Part shown: piece after piece, positions 45,549-54,893 of the stretch | How the letters are laid out: each line of letters starts with the position of its first letter | Position numbering within the stretch: the first letter of the stretch is position 1 | Assembly: GCA_934167935.1 (NCBI GenBank) | Contig: CAKPMH010000002.1 | Location: 11,595 to 75,594 of the forward strand | Origin: an uncultured Bacilli bacterium | GTDB lineage: Bacteria; Bacillota_I; Bacilli_A; RF39; UBA660 | Reading direction: 5' to 3' | Length of the DNA: 64,000 bases | Program-made: the position numbers and the translations under genes | Notes under the pieces: generated by a model | Databases searched by the model: none | Told to the model about the DNA's origin: nothing | Seen by the model: only the letters and a program-made list of their open reading frames with translations

Positions 45549-46756
45549 TAATCCATATAATGACTTTTTTTAAATTCATTTAATGCTAATTGATAATTTT
45601 TTACATGAATATTTGTTATAGCCGTAATAGGTTTAGGAACCAGATGATTATATCTATCAATGCTGTTTAATGCCTTTTCTATTACATCACTAGCATAATT
45701 AATTCTGTCTTCAATATCTAAATCTTTCATTGGTTTTAACAAATCGTTTAATGCTTCAAAATATTGTATGTACGTAGTATTTAGTGATATTTCTTCAATG
45801 CTTTTACTATTACGGATGTCTTTATCTAAATTAGTATCACCAACAATTAAGTCAAATATTTCTTCTTTATTTTCAGGCATAGCTTGAAATAAAATTTCTT
45901 CCATTTTGACTTCATGCAGTATTTTAATTGAAGTATATCTTTTTATATGTCTTCCTTGTCTTTGAAAAACTTCAAGTCCTTTTTCTTGGCGATTAAACTT
46001 TCTTAAAGAATAAAACCAGCCTGATGAAATTGAATTAGCACCTGATGCAATTAAAAGTAAACTTTCTAATCCACAATAACCATAAATAACATCAAAATTT
46101 GCATTGCTTAAAGTATAATTAAAACTCATAATATTAGATAATCTAGTTGAATCAAAATTATGTCTTATAGTGTCACCATTATCTCTATCTATAACTATAT
46201 GGATTCCATTAATATCTCCACTATAATTTCCTAAATCAGAAATAAAATCATTTATGTCATTCATGTTATTAAAAGCATTTTCCTGAGCCACTATTGAAAC
46301 ATATATTTTTTCTGACAAATCATTTTCTTTTTTATATTTTATTGCAAATTCACACATATCAAATATCTTATCAACAATTCTTCCATCAAAGCTAGATAAG
46401 TAAACTGTAGGCAATAACAATTTACTTACATTATATAATTTTTGATAATTAAAACATTTAATAATATATTCTTCTAGTTTTTTACTGTCTCTTAAAAATG
46501 TTCTGTCTATTATTTCACCTGGAATATAATCCAAGTCTTTTAATTTTTTTATTTCAGAATTTTGAAATTGTTTATAAAACCATTTATTATCAACTATATT
46601 GTCAATTTCTTTTAAACTTGGATTTGTATCTTTTATTTCATTTACTTTTTCAAAAGTTTCTTCTCTTGGATCCCAGATAATACCATCTACTAAATTTTTA
46701 TTCAATATTTCTAGAACTTTTGGTCTCCAGGCTGGTCCATTTTGAATATAAATCAT
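45548..46756 (-). CDS. hypothetical partner of the island protein kinase
   Basis: The 402-residue protein has no family that I recognise. Alternating hydrophobic strands and helices (DGIIWDPREE, LLLPTVYLSSFDGR, IYVSIVAQENAF, GIHIVIDRD, FDVIYGYCGLESLLLIASGANSISSGWFY) suggest a TIM-barrel-like fold with a possible active-site end near YGYCGLESL. Its ATG follows one base after the kinase stop codon, with AGGAG ten bases upstream, so the two proteins are translationally coupled. A joint role such as signalling or phage defence is inference from the pairing and the island context. Confidence 0.65.
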   Translation of the reverse strand: MIYIQNGPAWRPKVLEILNKNLVDGIIWDPREETFEKVNEIKDTNPSLKEIDNIVDNKWFYKQFQNSEIKKLKDLDYIPGEIIDRTFLRDSKKLEEYIIKCFNYQKLYNVSKLLLPTVYLSSFDGRIVDKIFDMCEFAIKYKKENDLSEKIYVSIVAQENAFNNMNDINDFISDLGNYSGDINGIHIVIDRDNGDTIRHNFDSTRLSNIMSFNYTLSNANFDVIYGYCGLESLLLIASGANSISSGWFYSLRKFNRQEKGLEVFQRQGRHIKRYTSIKILHEVKMEEILFQAMPENKEEIFDLIVGDTNLDKDIRNSKSIEEISLNTTYIQYFEALNDLLKPMKDLDIEDRINYASDVIEKALNSIDRYNHLVPKPITAITNIHVKNYQLALNEFKKSHYMD

Positions 46757-46757
46757 A

Positions 46758-47699
46758 TTACTCACACTCCTTTAAATGTTCAACTTGTAAAATTGCTTTA
46801 TCTATATCATTGAATCTATTTAATTTTTGATATGAAGATAGGTTTACAATAATATTTCTAAAAACTTTCATTCTTTTTATATTATCACTAAATTTTTCTT
46901 TCCATATAATATACATCTCATCTAGATCTCTTAAAGTTTTAAAATTCTTTCTCAATTCTAGAATATACATTTCCATAGCCATTATTCCTATTGGGTACAA
47001 ATCTGTTTGAAAATTCCATTTATAATCTGGTGGATAATTTTGTTGTTCAGGTGCCCAATATCCTCTTGTTCCAAGTAAATTATGAGAAAGCATACTATTT
47101 CCTTCTTCTTCCTTTAGATTTTTTCCTAATCCACCATCAATTACTTTATAAACTTCTTCATTAACAATAATGTTATCAGGCTTTAAATCTCTATGTACAT
47201 ATCCACTATTATACATTATTTTTATATGATTTAACATTTGTAAAATAAAATCTAATACCTCATTATCTGAATAATTGTCTTTATATTGTAAGCTTGAACC
47301 TTCAAACTTCTCTTCAATGTAGTAAGCAACCCAATAATAACTATTAACAAACACATAATTAATTGTTTCAAAAAATTTTAATTGAGGTAAATTTGAACAA
47401 GCTTTATTCATTTTTATTTCAGTGTTTATTCTTTTACATTCAGAATTTATTCTTGTAAATATTTCATTTAAAATATTTCTATCAATACCTTCGAGATTAT
47501 AATTATTTGATATATCAAAATTATCATAAACGTCATATGGAGTTACATCTACAACTTTACAAGCATATTCAATGTCATCTACTCTAATAAAATAAACTTT
47601 CTTTTGACCGCTATCTTTTCTTAACATTTTTAATTTGCTAACATTAATTCCTTTTTCCAATAATATTTTTTTCAAATCTTGTTCTGATAAATTAATCAC
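46758..47699 (-). CDS. serine/threonine protein kinase-like protein
   Basis: The 313-residue protein keeps the eukaryote-type kinase core: VHRDLKPDNIIV (catalytic loop with Asp, Lys and Asn), VIDGGLGK in place of the D-F-G motif, LGTRGYWAPEQ (activation and P+1 loop), and DLYPIGIMAMEMY. Near the N-terminus EYACKVVD supplies the candidate ATP-binding lysine; no glycine-rich loop is obvious. It is soluble, with no membrane segment or sensor domain. I prefer the GTG start at 47699, 11 bases after GGAGG; an upstream TTG nearly touches that site. It pairs with the gene at 45548. Confidence 0.85.
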   Translation of the reverse strand: MINLSEQDLKKILLEKGINVSKLKMLRKDSGQKKVYFIRVDDIEYACKVVDVTPYDVYDNFDISNNYNLEGIDRNILNEIFTRINSECKRINTEIKMNKACSNLPQLKFFETINYVFVNSYYWVAYYIEEKFEGSSLQYKDNYSDNEVLDFILQMLNHIKIMYNSGYVHRDLKPDNIIVNEEVYKVIDGGLGKNLKEEEGNSMLSHNLLGTRGYWAPEQQNYPPDYKWNFQTDLYPIGIMAMEMYILELRKNFKTLRDLDEMYIIWKEKFSDNIKRMKVFRNIIVNLSSYQKLNRFNDIDKAILQVEHLKECE

Positions 47700-47725
47700 T
47701 AATACCAAATCCTCCAATCAAAAAA

Positions 47726-47772
47726 CAAAAGGGCAATACAAAACCTGATAAAGTCTGTACTAGCCCTTTAAA
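47726..47772 (-). terminator. hairpin between the DNA-binding-like gene and the kinase
   Basis: AAAGGGC and GCCCTTT, extended by a GTAC-containing segment, enclose about 25 bases; the minus strand then runs into U. It could terminate the upstream gene or act as an attenuator for the kinase pair. Confidence 0.55.
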
Positions 47773-47821
47773 TCTAAATATATTATATCAAATATTTCTA
47801 CAAATTACTATACACCATTTA

Positions 47822-48382
47822 TTAACTCAAATTATCTTTAATATTCCTATTGTTCTTTTGATTTTGTAGCATCCATTTATATTCTTCTAATTCTTTAAGA
47901 TAATCTCTTTTAAAATAGTTTTCATATAACCATTTAACTCCTTCCTCTTTAACACATATAACATCATCTTCTTCAATGGTTATAGGATAAGGAAAAACTT
48001 TTCTCATCCTATGAAGTGCTACATGAATAGCACTTACACTTTTATCAAATTTATATGGTAGAAATCTTAAAGAAGTAGATACATATTTATTTCTTTTATG
48101 ATCTATTCCTAACTCATTTTCTAAATCAAAAATTTTTTCTTTATAAAATTCAATTTCAGAAGTTAAATAATGTACTTCTTTATTGAAATAAACTTTTCTT
48201 AACCAATCAACACATTCATTATTTATATACATTTTTGATTTATTATCTTTATCTCTATCTATCCATAAATAGTAATCATATTTGTGTCTTCGTTTTATAT
48301 TTCTTAAGACTCTTCCAAATTGTTTTGTAGTTAATGAAAACATTTCTTGAACATCTTTTCTTTCTATCCATTCTTGATTCAT
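47822..48382 (-). CDS. hypothetical island protein, probably DNA-binding
   Basis: A 186-residue protein begins NQEWIERKDVQEMFSLTTKQFGRVLRNI, which fits an excisionase-like or MerR-like winged helix (W-x-x-x-x-x-V-x-x-x-F-x-x-x-x). A central coiled-coil stretch (SEIEFYKEKIFDLENELGI) and a second similar domain (FDKSVSAIHVALHRMRKVFPYP ... EEGVKWLYENYF) follow, suggesting an internal duplication. The start at 48382 has AAGGAG six bases before it. The function is not known; regulation or mobility of the island is possible. Confidence 0.6.
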   Translation of the reverse strand: MNQEWIERKDVQEMFSLTTKQFGRVLRNIKRRHKYDYYLWIDRDKDNKSKMYINNECVDWLRKVYFNKEVHYLTSEIEFYKEKIFDLENELGIDHKRNKYVSTSLRFLPYKFDKSVSAIHVALHRMRKVFPYPITIEEDDVICVKEEGVKWLYENYFKRDYLKELEEYKWMLQNQKNNRNIKDNLS

Positions 48383-48399
48383 ACACATCTCCTTTCAAA

Positions 48400-48500
48400 A
48401 TAATAGGGAACGGGTAACGTAATATAGAAATTCAATATATCAAGCATGGTGCTGACACACCCATCTACTTGTTAGGGAATTCTCCCTAAAACCCTAAAAA
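48400..48500. other. structured, GC-richer intergenic patch (possible oriT remnant)
   Basis: The patch contains GGTG-CTGACA-CACC and AGGGA-ATTC-TCCCT inverted repeats, direct GGGTAAC-like elements and CCCTAAAACCCT, and it is clearly richer in G+C than its surroundings. Such arrays occur at transfer origins of mobilisable elements. No relaxase is in the window, so the call is tentative. Confidence 0.4.
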
Positions 48501-48707
48501 TTAGTCTCCGACAGTTTTATTTTTTTCTATATATTTCTCACTAACTTTATTAGATTTTTCAATCATTTCTTTCACTTCTTTTTCATAGTTCTTATTATTA
48601 ATTAATGCTTCAGAAAGCAAAGAATAAGGTATATCCTTTGCATTTTCTTTAAAATACTCTAACAATTGTGGCACAACTATTTCAAAGAAATAATTTATAA
48701 AATTCAC
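48501..48707 (-). CDS. small hypothetical island protein with uncertain start
   Basis: The frame of up to 68 residues is mostly helical (LLEYFKENAKDIPYSLLSEALI, EVKEMIEKSNKVSEKYIEKN). AAAGGAGG lies right before it, but the GTG at 48707 overlaps that site; an ATA codon (48696-48698) sits at the ideal distance of eight bases. A downstream GTG or TTG would lack a site. No family is recognised. Confidence 0.45.
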   Translation of the reverse strand: MNFINYFFEIVVPQLLEYFKENAKDIPYSLLSEALINNKNYEKEVKEMIEKSNKVSEKYIEKNKTVGD

Positions 48708-48729
48708 CTCCTTTCAAAATTTAGGCAAT

Positions 48730-48753
48730 AAAAAAAGAGCGATTTCTCGCTCA
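48730..48753 (-). terminator. terminator of the SDR / metallo-hydrolase pair
   Basis: GAGCGA (48737-48742) and TCGCTC (48747-48752) form a GC-rich stem with a four-base loop, followed by seven U on the minus strand. Confidence 0.85.
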
Positions 48754-48774
48754 AAAATTATTGTACTAATATGA

Positions 48775-49422
48775 TTAAACTTCTATTGTTTCCTCAATTT
48801 TCAATACTTTATAATTAATATTAAACTTTTCAAAATTATCTTTCATATATTCTATATCTGTAGAATAAGCATCATTATCCATATGAATTGGAAGTACTAA
48901 CTTAGCACCTAATTCATTTGCAAATAGTGAAGCTTCATATGATGACATTGTAAGACCATGTGCTGTTATTGGTAATGCAACAACATCAACTTTATAATCA
49001 TTTTTAAAGCAAATTGTATCACTTGTTATATATAATCTACAATTACCATCATCAATTATATATCCAACATTTTCAAAAACTTCTTTACCATCCTTTAAGT
49101 TAGGATTATACCCATGAATCGCTTTTACAACTTCTACTTTTATATTGTCAAATTCTAATACATCGTTTTCTTTTACAATATTAAATTCTATTTCTGGGTA
49201 AGTATTTTGCACTTCTTGAGTAGAATAAATTGGTTTATTTAATTCTTTTAAAGCATCAATTTTAATATGATCACCATGTTTATGAGTAATTAAAACTAAA
49301 TCAACATTTTTCCAATAATCTAAAAATTTATCTTGATATTTTAATCCTCCAGCATCAATTAATATTTTTTTATTATTTGTTTCAACCATTAAACATGATT
49401 GAGGATATTTAGTAATTTTCAT
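48775..49422 (-). CDS. metallo-beta-lactamase-fold hydrolase (UPF0173/YtkL-like)
   Basis: The 215-residue protein has the MBL metal motif THKHGDHIKID, preceded by ILIDAGG, and later histidines at AIHGYN, SDTICF and LPIHMDND. This fits the single-domain metal-dependent hydrolase family with unknown substrate. I place the start at 49422 (MKITKYPQS) as in homologous families; a longer form to 49458 would overlap the preceding gene. It is the second gene of an operon with the short-chain dehydrogenase. Confidence 0.82.
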   Translation of the reverse strand: MKITKYPQSCLMVETNNKKILIDAGGLKYQDKFLDYWKNVDLVLITHKHGDHIKIDALKELNKPIYSTQEVQNTYPEIEFNIVKENDVLEFDNIKVEVVKAIHGYNPNLKDGKEVFENVGYIIDDGNCRLYITSDTICFKNDYKVDVVALPITAHGLTMSSYEASLFANELGAKLVLPIHMDNDAYSTDIEYMKDNFEKFNINYKVLKIEETIEV

Positions 49423-49444
49423 AATATGATATTTTCCTTTCTTA

Positions 49445-50131
49445 TTAATAATTTTCAATGTCTTTTATTCCAAATTCTGGAATAATAACGTCCTCATCAC
49501 AATTAATTATAAATTCAATTGCTCTAGCAACTTTTTCTACCTCTAAACCTGTAGATGTATCATAATCATTACCTGCTTTTTTAAAAATATTAGTCTGCAT
49601 AAATCCCGGATAAAACCCAGTCACTTTGATTCCTTTTTTACTAACATCTTTTTGTATTGAACGATTAAAACCTCTCATTGCCCATTTTGAAGCATTATAT
49701 ACTGTGGAAAAATCATCACTATCAAAGCTTGCTTGTGAACAAACATTTATTATTAATCCTTTTCCTTGCTTATACATATTTGGAAGAATTGCTTTAGTCA
49801 TATAAATAGGGCCTTTAGTATTGACATCTATACAATTACTAATTTGTTCATAAGAATTTTCAGTTAAATCACCAGCTAACCAAACCCCAGCATTATTAAT
49901 TAATATATCTATATCACCCTGATTTTCGATAATTGTTTTGATAGTTTTATCAACTTCATCTGACTTTGTAATATCACAAGTATAGCATTCTGCACTTGGA
50001 ATTTCCTTTGATATTCTTATTGCATTTTCTTCTGTTTTAGATATAGTTATTATATTATTTTTCTCACTTAATAATTTGGCAATTGCTTTACCTAAACCAT
50101 CATCTCCACCAGTTATTATTATATTTTTCAT
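49445..50131 (-). CDS. short-chain dehydrogenase/reductase
   Basis: The 228-residue Rossmann protein has TGGDDGLGKAIA (cofactor loop T-G-x-x-x-G-x-G), NNAGVWLAG (N-N-A-G), catalytic Ser in NVCSQAS and YNASK (Tyr and Lys). It would oxidise or reduce an unknown alcohol or ketone with NAD(P). Cofactor loop acidity is not diagnostic. It is followed closely by the metal-dependent hydrolase. Confidence 0.88.
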   Translation of the reverse strand: MKNIIITGGDDGLGKAIAKLLSEKNNIITISKTEENAIRISKEIPSAECYTCDITKSDEVDKTIKTIIENQGDIDILINNAGVWLAGDLTENSYEQISNCIDVNTKGPIYMTKAILPNMYKQGKGLIINVCSQASFDSDDFSTVYNASKWAMRGFNRSIQKDVSKKGIKVTGFYPGFMQTNIFKKAGNDYDTSTGLEVEKVARAIEFIINCDEDVIIPEFGIKDIENY

Positions 50132-50173
50132 TATTTTTCCTCCTTAAATTTAATTTAATCATAATTCATTATA

Positions 50174-50761
50174 TTACCATTCAATAATCGTTAAACTATC
50201 AAATCTATTTTTCCAACTTGTTGCTTTTTTATCATATAATTCTTTTGAATTATTTTTGTGTTTTATTGGTCTAATAGTTTTACTAAAAATGTCACTAAGT
50301 CCATATGGAGCATATACTCTAATTTGATTATTTTCTTTTGTAACTCCAATTGCATGTACAGTAGCTATCCACTGATTAATTGCATCCTCTGAATTTTTAT
50401 ATTGATCTATATTTTTATTCTCATTATCTTTTTTCCATAGGTGCATTCTAGCTTCATTATGAACATCAAACTCATAATTTAATTCTTTGAAATGATTTAT
50501 TATTTTATTTTCTAGTTTTTTTTCATCTTCTTTTGAAAGATTATTAGAATCATAATATATTATATCAATATCTTTTATACCAGAATTAAGTGGCTTATTA
50601 TCATAGTAATTCCAAATAGTTTGAAATACAGAACCCGCAGCAATATAAAAATTTGGTAATTTTAATTCTGATATATAATCTAATATAGTCATTAAATCAT
50701 TGTTTTGCTTTAATATTGATATGAATGTTTCATTTTGCTCATAAATACTTTTATATTGCAT
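50174..50761 (-). CDS. nucleotidyltransferase-fold protein (NTP_transf_6-like)
   Basis: The 195-residue protein has FYIAAGSVFQTIWNYYDNKPLNSGIKDIDIIYYD, the GS ... D-x-D nucleotidyltransferase pattern of the PF06042-like family. YEFDVHNEARMHLW and AINQWIATVHAIGV are further family blocks. The natural substrate is unknown. The start at 50761 follows GGAGATGG; a longer frame would run into the recombinase gene. Confidence 0.85.
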   Translation of the reverse strand: MQYKSIYEQNETFISILKQNNDLMTILDYISELKLPNFYIAAGSVFQTIWNYYDNKPLNSGIKDIDIIYYDSNNLSKEDEKKLENKIINHFKELNYEFDVHNEARMHLWKKDNENKNIDQYKNSEDAINQWIATVHAIGVTKENNQIRVYAPYGLSDIFSKTIRPIKHKNNSKELYDKKATSWKNRFDSLTIIEW

Positions 50762-50792
50762 AATACCATCTCCAATATAATTGTAACATATT

Positions 50793-52526
<1,734 letters not shown>

Positions 52527-52556
52527 TCATCTCTCCTTTTCTATATTTTTTAAACG

Positions 52557-52587
52557 ACAAAAAAACACAAGAGAATTTCCCTTGTGT
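52557..52587 (-). terminator. terminator upstream of the recombinase gene
   Basis: ACACAAG (52565-52571) and CTTGTGT (52581-52587) form a stem followed by U on the minus strand, isolating the recombinase from the gene at 52752. Confidence 0.75.
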
Positions 52588-52751
52588 AAGAACTTCAAAA
52601 ACTACTCAATATACGACTTATCTATAATTATCGTATATTACCATAATATCACATTTTTTTAGGACATGCAACGGCACGATTTTGAAAAATAAATAGTAAA
52701 AATACCATTTTACCCTTATAAACAAAGTGAAAAATAAAATTTAAAATTTTT

Positions 52752-53045
52752 TTAATTTTTTTCTAAAAACTCATTAACTATGTTTGCTAGTTCTGATATG
52801 GTAACAACATCAGATAACTCTTCATTATATAGATTTGTATCATCGTCATAACAAAGTAAAACTAATGTATCTATACCGTTACTAATAATAATCTTATGTG
52901 GTTCTTTTAATCCTAAATTAGAATTATTAAAGATAATATTCTTTCCTGCAATATATTCTATGTTTAGTTTAGTTATATTTTTAATTCTTAGTATCTTATT
53001 TTTTACGCACAAAGGAAATTCTAAAATTTCTATGGACACATTCAT
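52752..53045 (-). CDS. small hypothetical protein at the island edge
   Basis: The 97-residue acidic protein is beta-rich at the start (NVSIEILEFPLCVKNKILRIKNITKLNIEYI) with a C-terminal helix (VVTISELANIVNEFLEKN). GGTGGTGAG lies before the ATG. No family is recognised. It sits between tRNA-His and the recombinase unit. Confidence 0.55.
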   Translation of the reverse strand: MNVSIEILEFPLCVKNKILRIKNITKLNIEYIAGKNIIFNNSNLGLKEPHKIIISNGIDTLVLLCYDDDTNLYNEELSDVVTISELANIVNEFLEKN

Positions 53046-53146
53046 TTTATAATCTCACCACCTTTGCTAAAGAAAAAAGTCCATAATACCAAGTATTACG
53101 AACTTTTACTTATTTAACACACAAAGGTGTGCGTAAATTTCAATAT

Positions 53147-53222
53147 GGGGCGCGATGTGGGGATCGAACCCACGCATAACGGAACCACAATCCGCCGTGT
53201 TAACCACTTCACCAATCACGCC
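53147..53222 (-). tRNA. tRNA-His (GTG)
   Basis: The minus strand has anticodon GTG. The extra G at position -1 is encoded (53222) and faces C73, the identity element of tRNA-His; the CCA is encoded at 53147-53149. tRNA genes are frequent integration targets, but the island's serine recombinase would not need one. Confidence 0.95.
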
Positions 53223-53352
53223 ATCTAAATTACTAATATATTTTATCAATTTTTTACTTATTTGACAATACTTTTCATTAAAAAGTTTTAAAAATAGTTA
53301 ATAACCTATACACTTTTTACCTAAAAACGTACGATATTGTGGGAGGAAAAAT

Positions 53353-53784
53353 ATGTACGAATATAGAAATAAATTAGATTATTATAATTATACAAATAAT
53401 AATTATAATGATCCTATGTATACAAAAGATGAAGATAAAGCATCTTTATATGATCCTTATAATGGATTTGTAAGAGGAAATATGTTTCCTGATTTATATA
53501 ATGATTATAAAGTTATGGCAATTGATATAATGCCTAAAAATGATAAAGAATCATTAATGTTGTATTTAAATGCTATATCATTCGCAGCTCATGATATAAA
53601 TCTTTATTTAGATATTTATAGTAATGATAAAGATATGATAGAATTATTTAATCAATATAAAAATGAAGCAAATAAATTAATGATGGAATATGAGCAAAAA
53701 TTTGGTCCACTTTTAGTAAGTAGTGAAGCTACTAATAAAACACCATGGAGTTGGGATGATAGTCCATGGCCTTGGGAAAATTAG
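53353..53784 (+). CDS. fused spore coat protein CotJA-CotJB
   Basis: The 143-residue protein carries a CotJA-type motif (LYDPYNGFVRGNMFPDLYNDYK, about residues 32-53) followed by a CotJB-type domain (LMLYLNAISFAAHDINLYLDIYSNDKDMIELFNQYKNEANKLMMEYEQKFGPLL, then PWSWDDSPWPWEN). In Bacillus and Clostridium these are two small proteins of the cotJABC operon; here they are one chain. It probably acts in the inner spore coat with CotJC. GGGAGGAA precedes the start, and CotJC follows nine bases later. Confidence 0.88.
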   Translation: MYEYRNKLDYYNYTNNNYNDPMYTKDEDKASLYDPYNGFVRGNMFPDLYNDYKVMAIDIMPKNDKESLMLYLNAISFAAHDINLYLDIYSNDKDMIELFNQYKNEANKLMMEYEQKFGPLLVSSEATNKTPWSWDDSPWPWEN

Positions 53785-53793
53785 GAGGTTAAT

Positions 53794-54354
53794 ATGTTTA
53801 TATATGAAAAAAAATTACAATATCCTGTTAATATAAAGAAAAAGGATTTAAAAATGGCTAAATACTTAATGAGTCAATATGGTGGACCTGATTCAGAGTT
53901 AAGTGCTGCACTTCAATACATGAACCAAAGATATTCAATGCCTGATTCTAAAGGTAAGGCTTTACTTACTGATATTGCAACAGAAGAACTTGGACATTTA
54001 GAAATGATTGCTACAATGATTTATCAATTAATGGAAAATGCAACTATAGAAGAAATTAAAAGTAATGGCTTGGGAGGAAATTTTGCTATTCATGATGGAA
54101 CATTTTTCTTAAGCGATCCAAATGGTGTTCCATATACTACATCTTATATAAGTACAACAGGTGATCATATTACTGATTTAGAAAGTGATATGGCTGCTGA
54201 ACAAAGAGCTAGAGCTACCTATGAACACTTAATGGACTTAACTGATGATGTGGAAGTTTTAAAACCATTAGCTTTTTTAAGACAAAGAGAAATAGTACAC
54301 TATCAAAGATTCAAAGAACTTAGAAATTATTATTTAAAAAATCAAATAAATTAA
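53794..54354 (+). CDS. cotJC: CotJC, manganese-catalase-like spore coat protein
   Basis: The 186-residue protein has a ferritin-like four-helix pattern with the manganese catalase ligands in ATEELGHLEMIATM and REIVHYQRF plus an upstream Glu. YEKKLQYPVNIKKKDLKMAKYLMSQYGGPDSELSAALQYMNQRYSM is typical of CotJC. It is shorter than full catalases, as all CotJC proteins are. It should associate with CotJA-CotJB in the spore coat. Confidence 0.94.
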   Translation: MFIYEKKLQYPVNIKKKDLKMAKYLMSQYGGPDSELSAALQYMNQRYSMPDSKGKALLTDIATEELGHLEMIATMIYQLMENATIEEIKSNGLGGNFAIHDGTFFLSDPNGVPYTTSYISTTGDHITDLESDMAAEQRARATYEHLMDLTDDVEVLKPLAFLRQREIVHYQRFKELRNYYLKNQIN

Positions 54355-54367
54355 TTTGATTTTTTTG
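54335..54367. terminator. terminator shared by cotJC and the HTH gene
   Basis: AAAAAATCAAAT (54336-54347) and ATTTGATTTTTT (54354-54365) form a 12-bp stem with a six-base loop and flanking A and T runs. Confidence 0.8.
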
Positions 54368-54551
54368 TATAAAATATTTGATCTGGCTTCATACTAAAAA
54401 TGTCAGCAATTTTTATTGCCATATCATAATATAAAACTCTTTTTTCATGCTCAATAAAATAATATTGAACATATGATATATTTAGTTTATTTGCCATATC
54501 ATATATTGTATAATTATTTGTTTTTCTTAAATTTTTTAATTTTAAATACAT
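54351..54551 (-). CDS. small XRE-type helix-turn-helix regulator
   Basis: The 66-residue protein is one Cro/C1-type domain: LKLKNLRKTNNYTIYDMANKLNISYVQYYFIEHEKRVLYYDMAIKIADIFSMKPDQIFY. The start at 54551 has AGGTGAT five bases before it. The family binds DNA as a dimer. Its target is unknown. It is convergent with cotJC and divergent from a second HTH gene 89 bases away. Confidence 0.85.
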   Translation of the reverse strand: MYLKLKNLRKTNNYTIYDMANKLNISYVQYYFIEHEKRVLYYDMAIKIADIFSMKPDQIFYTKKSN

Positions 54552-54640
54552 TGTATCACCTACTATATTATACATTTATTTAGATTATTAGTCTATAACA
54601 AATTTAAGCTTTTTGTGAGAAAATTAAGGTGGTGATAAAA

Positions 54641-54871
54641 GTGAGCAGTAATAATGAAAATATTTATAATATTATAGGTAAAAATATTAAGAAATATAGG
54701 AAGAAAAAAGGGTGGACTCAAAGAGAACTAGCAGAAAAATTATTATTAAGTGATAGCTTTATAGCAAAGCTTGAATCTATAACTCATCAAACAATTTCAA
54801 TAGATACTTTAGAACAAATTGCTAATTTACTTGAAGTACCTATCGTTAAATTTTTTGAAAAAGAAAAATAG
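54641..54871 (+). CDS. small XRE-type helix-turn-helix regulator
   Basis: The 76-residue protein is a Cro/C1-type domain (GKNIKKYRKKKGWTQRELAEKLLLSDSFIAKLESITHQTISIDTLEQIANLLEVPIVKFFE). The GTG start at 54641 follows AAGGTGGTGAT; an upstream GTG lies within the site itself. It is divergent from the HTH gene at 54351. Confidence 0.85.
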   Translation: MSSNNENIYNIIGKNIKKYRKKKGWTQRELAEKLLLSDSFIAKLESITHQTISIDTLEQIANLLEVPIVKFFEKEK

Positions 54872-54893
54872 GAACTAATAATTCCTATTTTTT
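54865..54893 (+). terminator. terminator of the HTH gene at 54641
   Basis: AATAGGAA and TTCCTATT form a stem with a seven-base loop followed by T; it overlaps the convergent bipA end. Confidence 0.7.

Noticed and set aside
53147..53222. tRNA-His as a certain attachment site of the island
   Set aside because: No duplicated tRNA 3' fragment is visible at the other side, and large serine recombinases normally use other sites.
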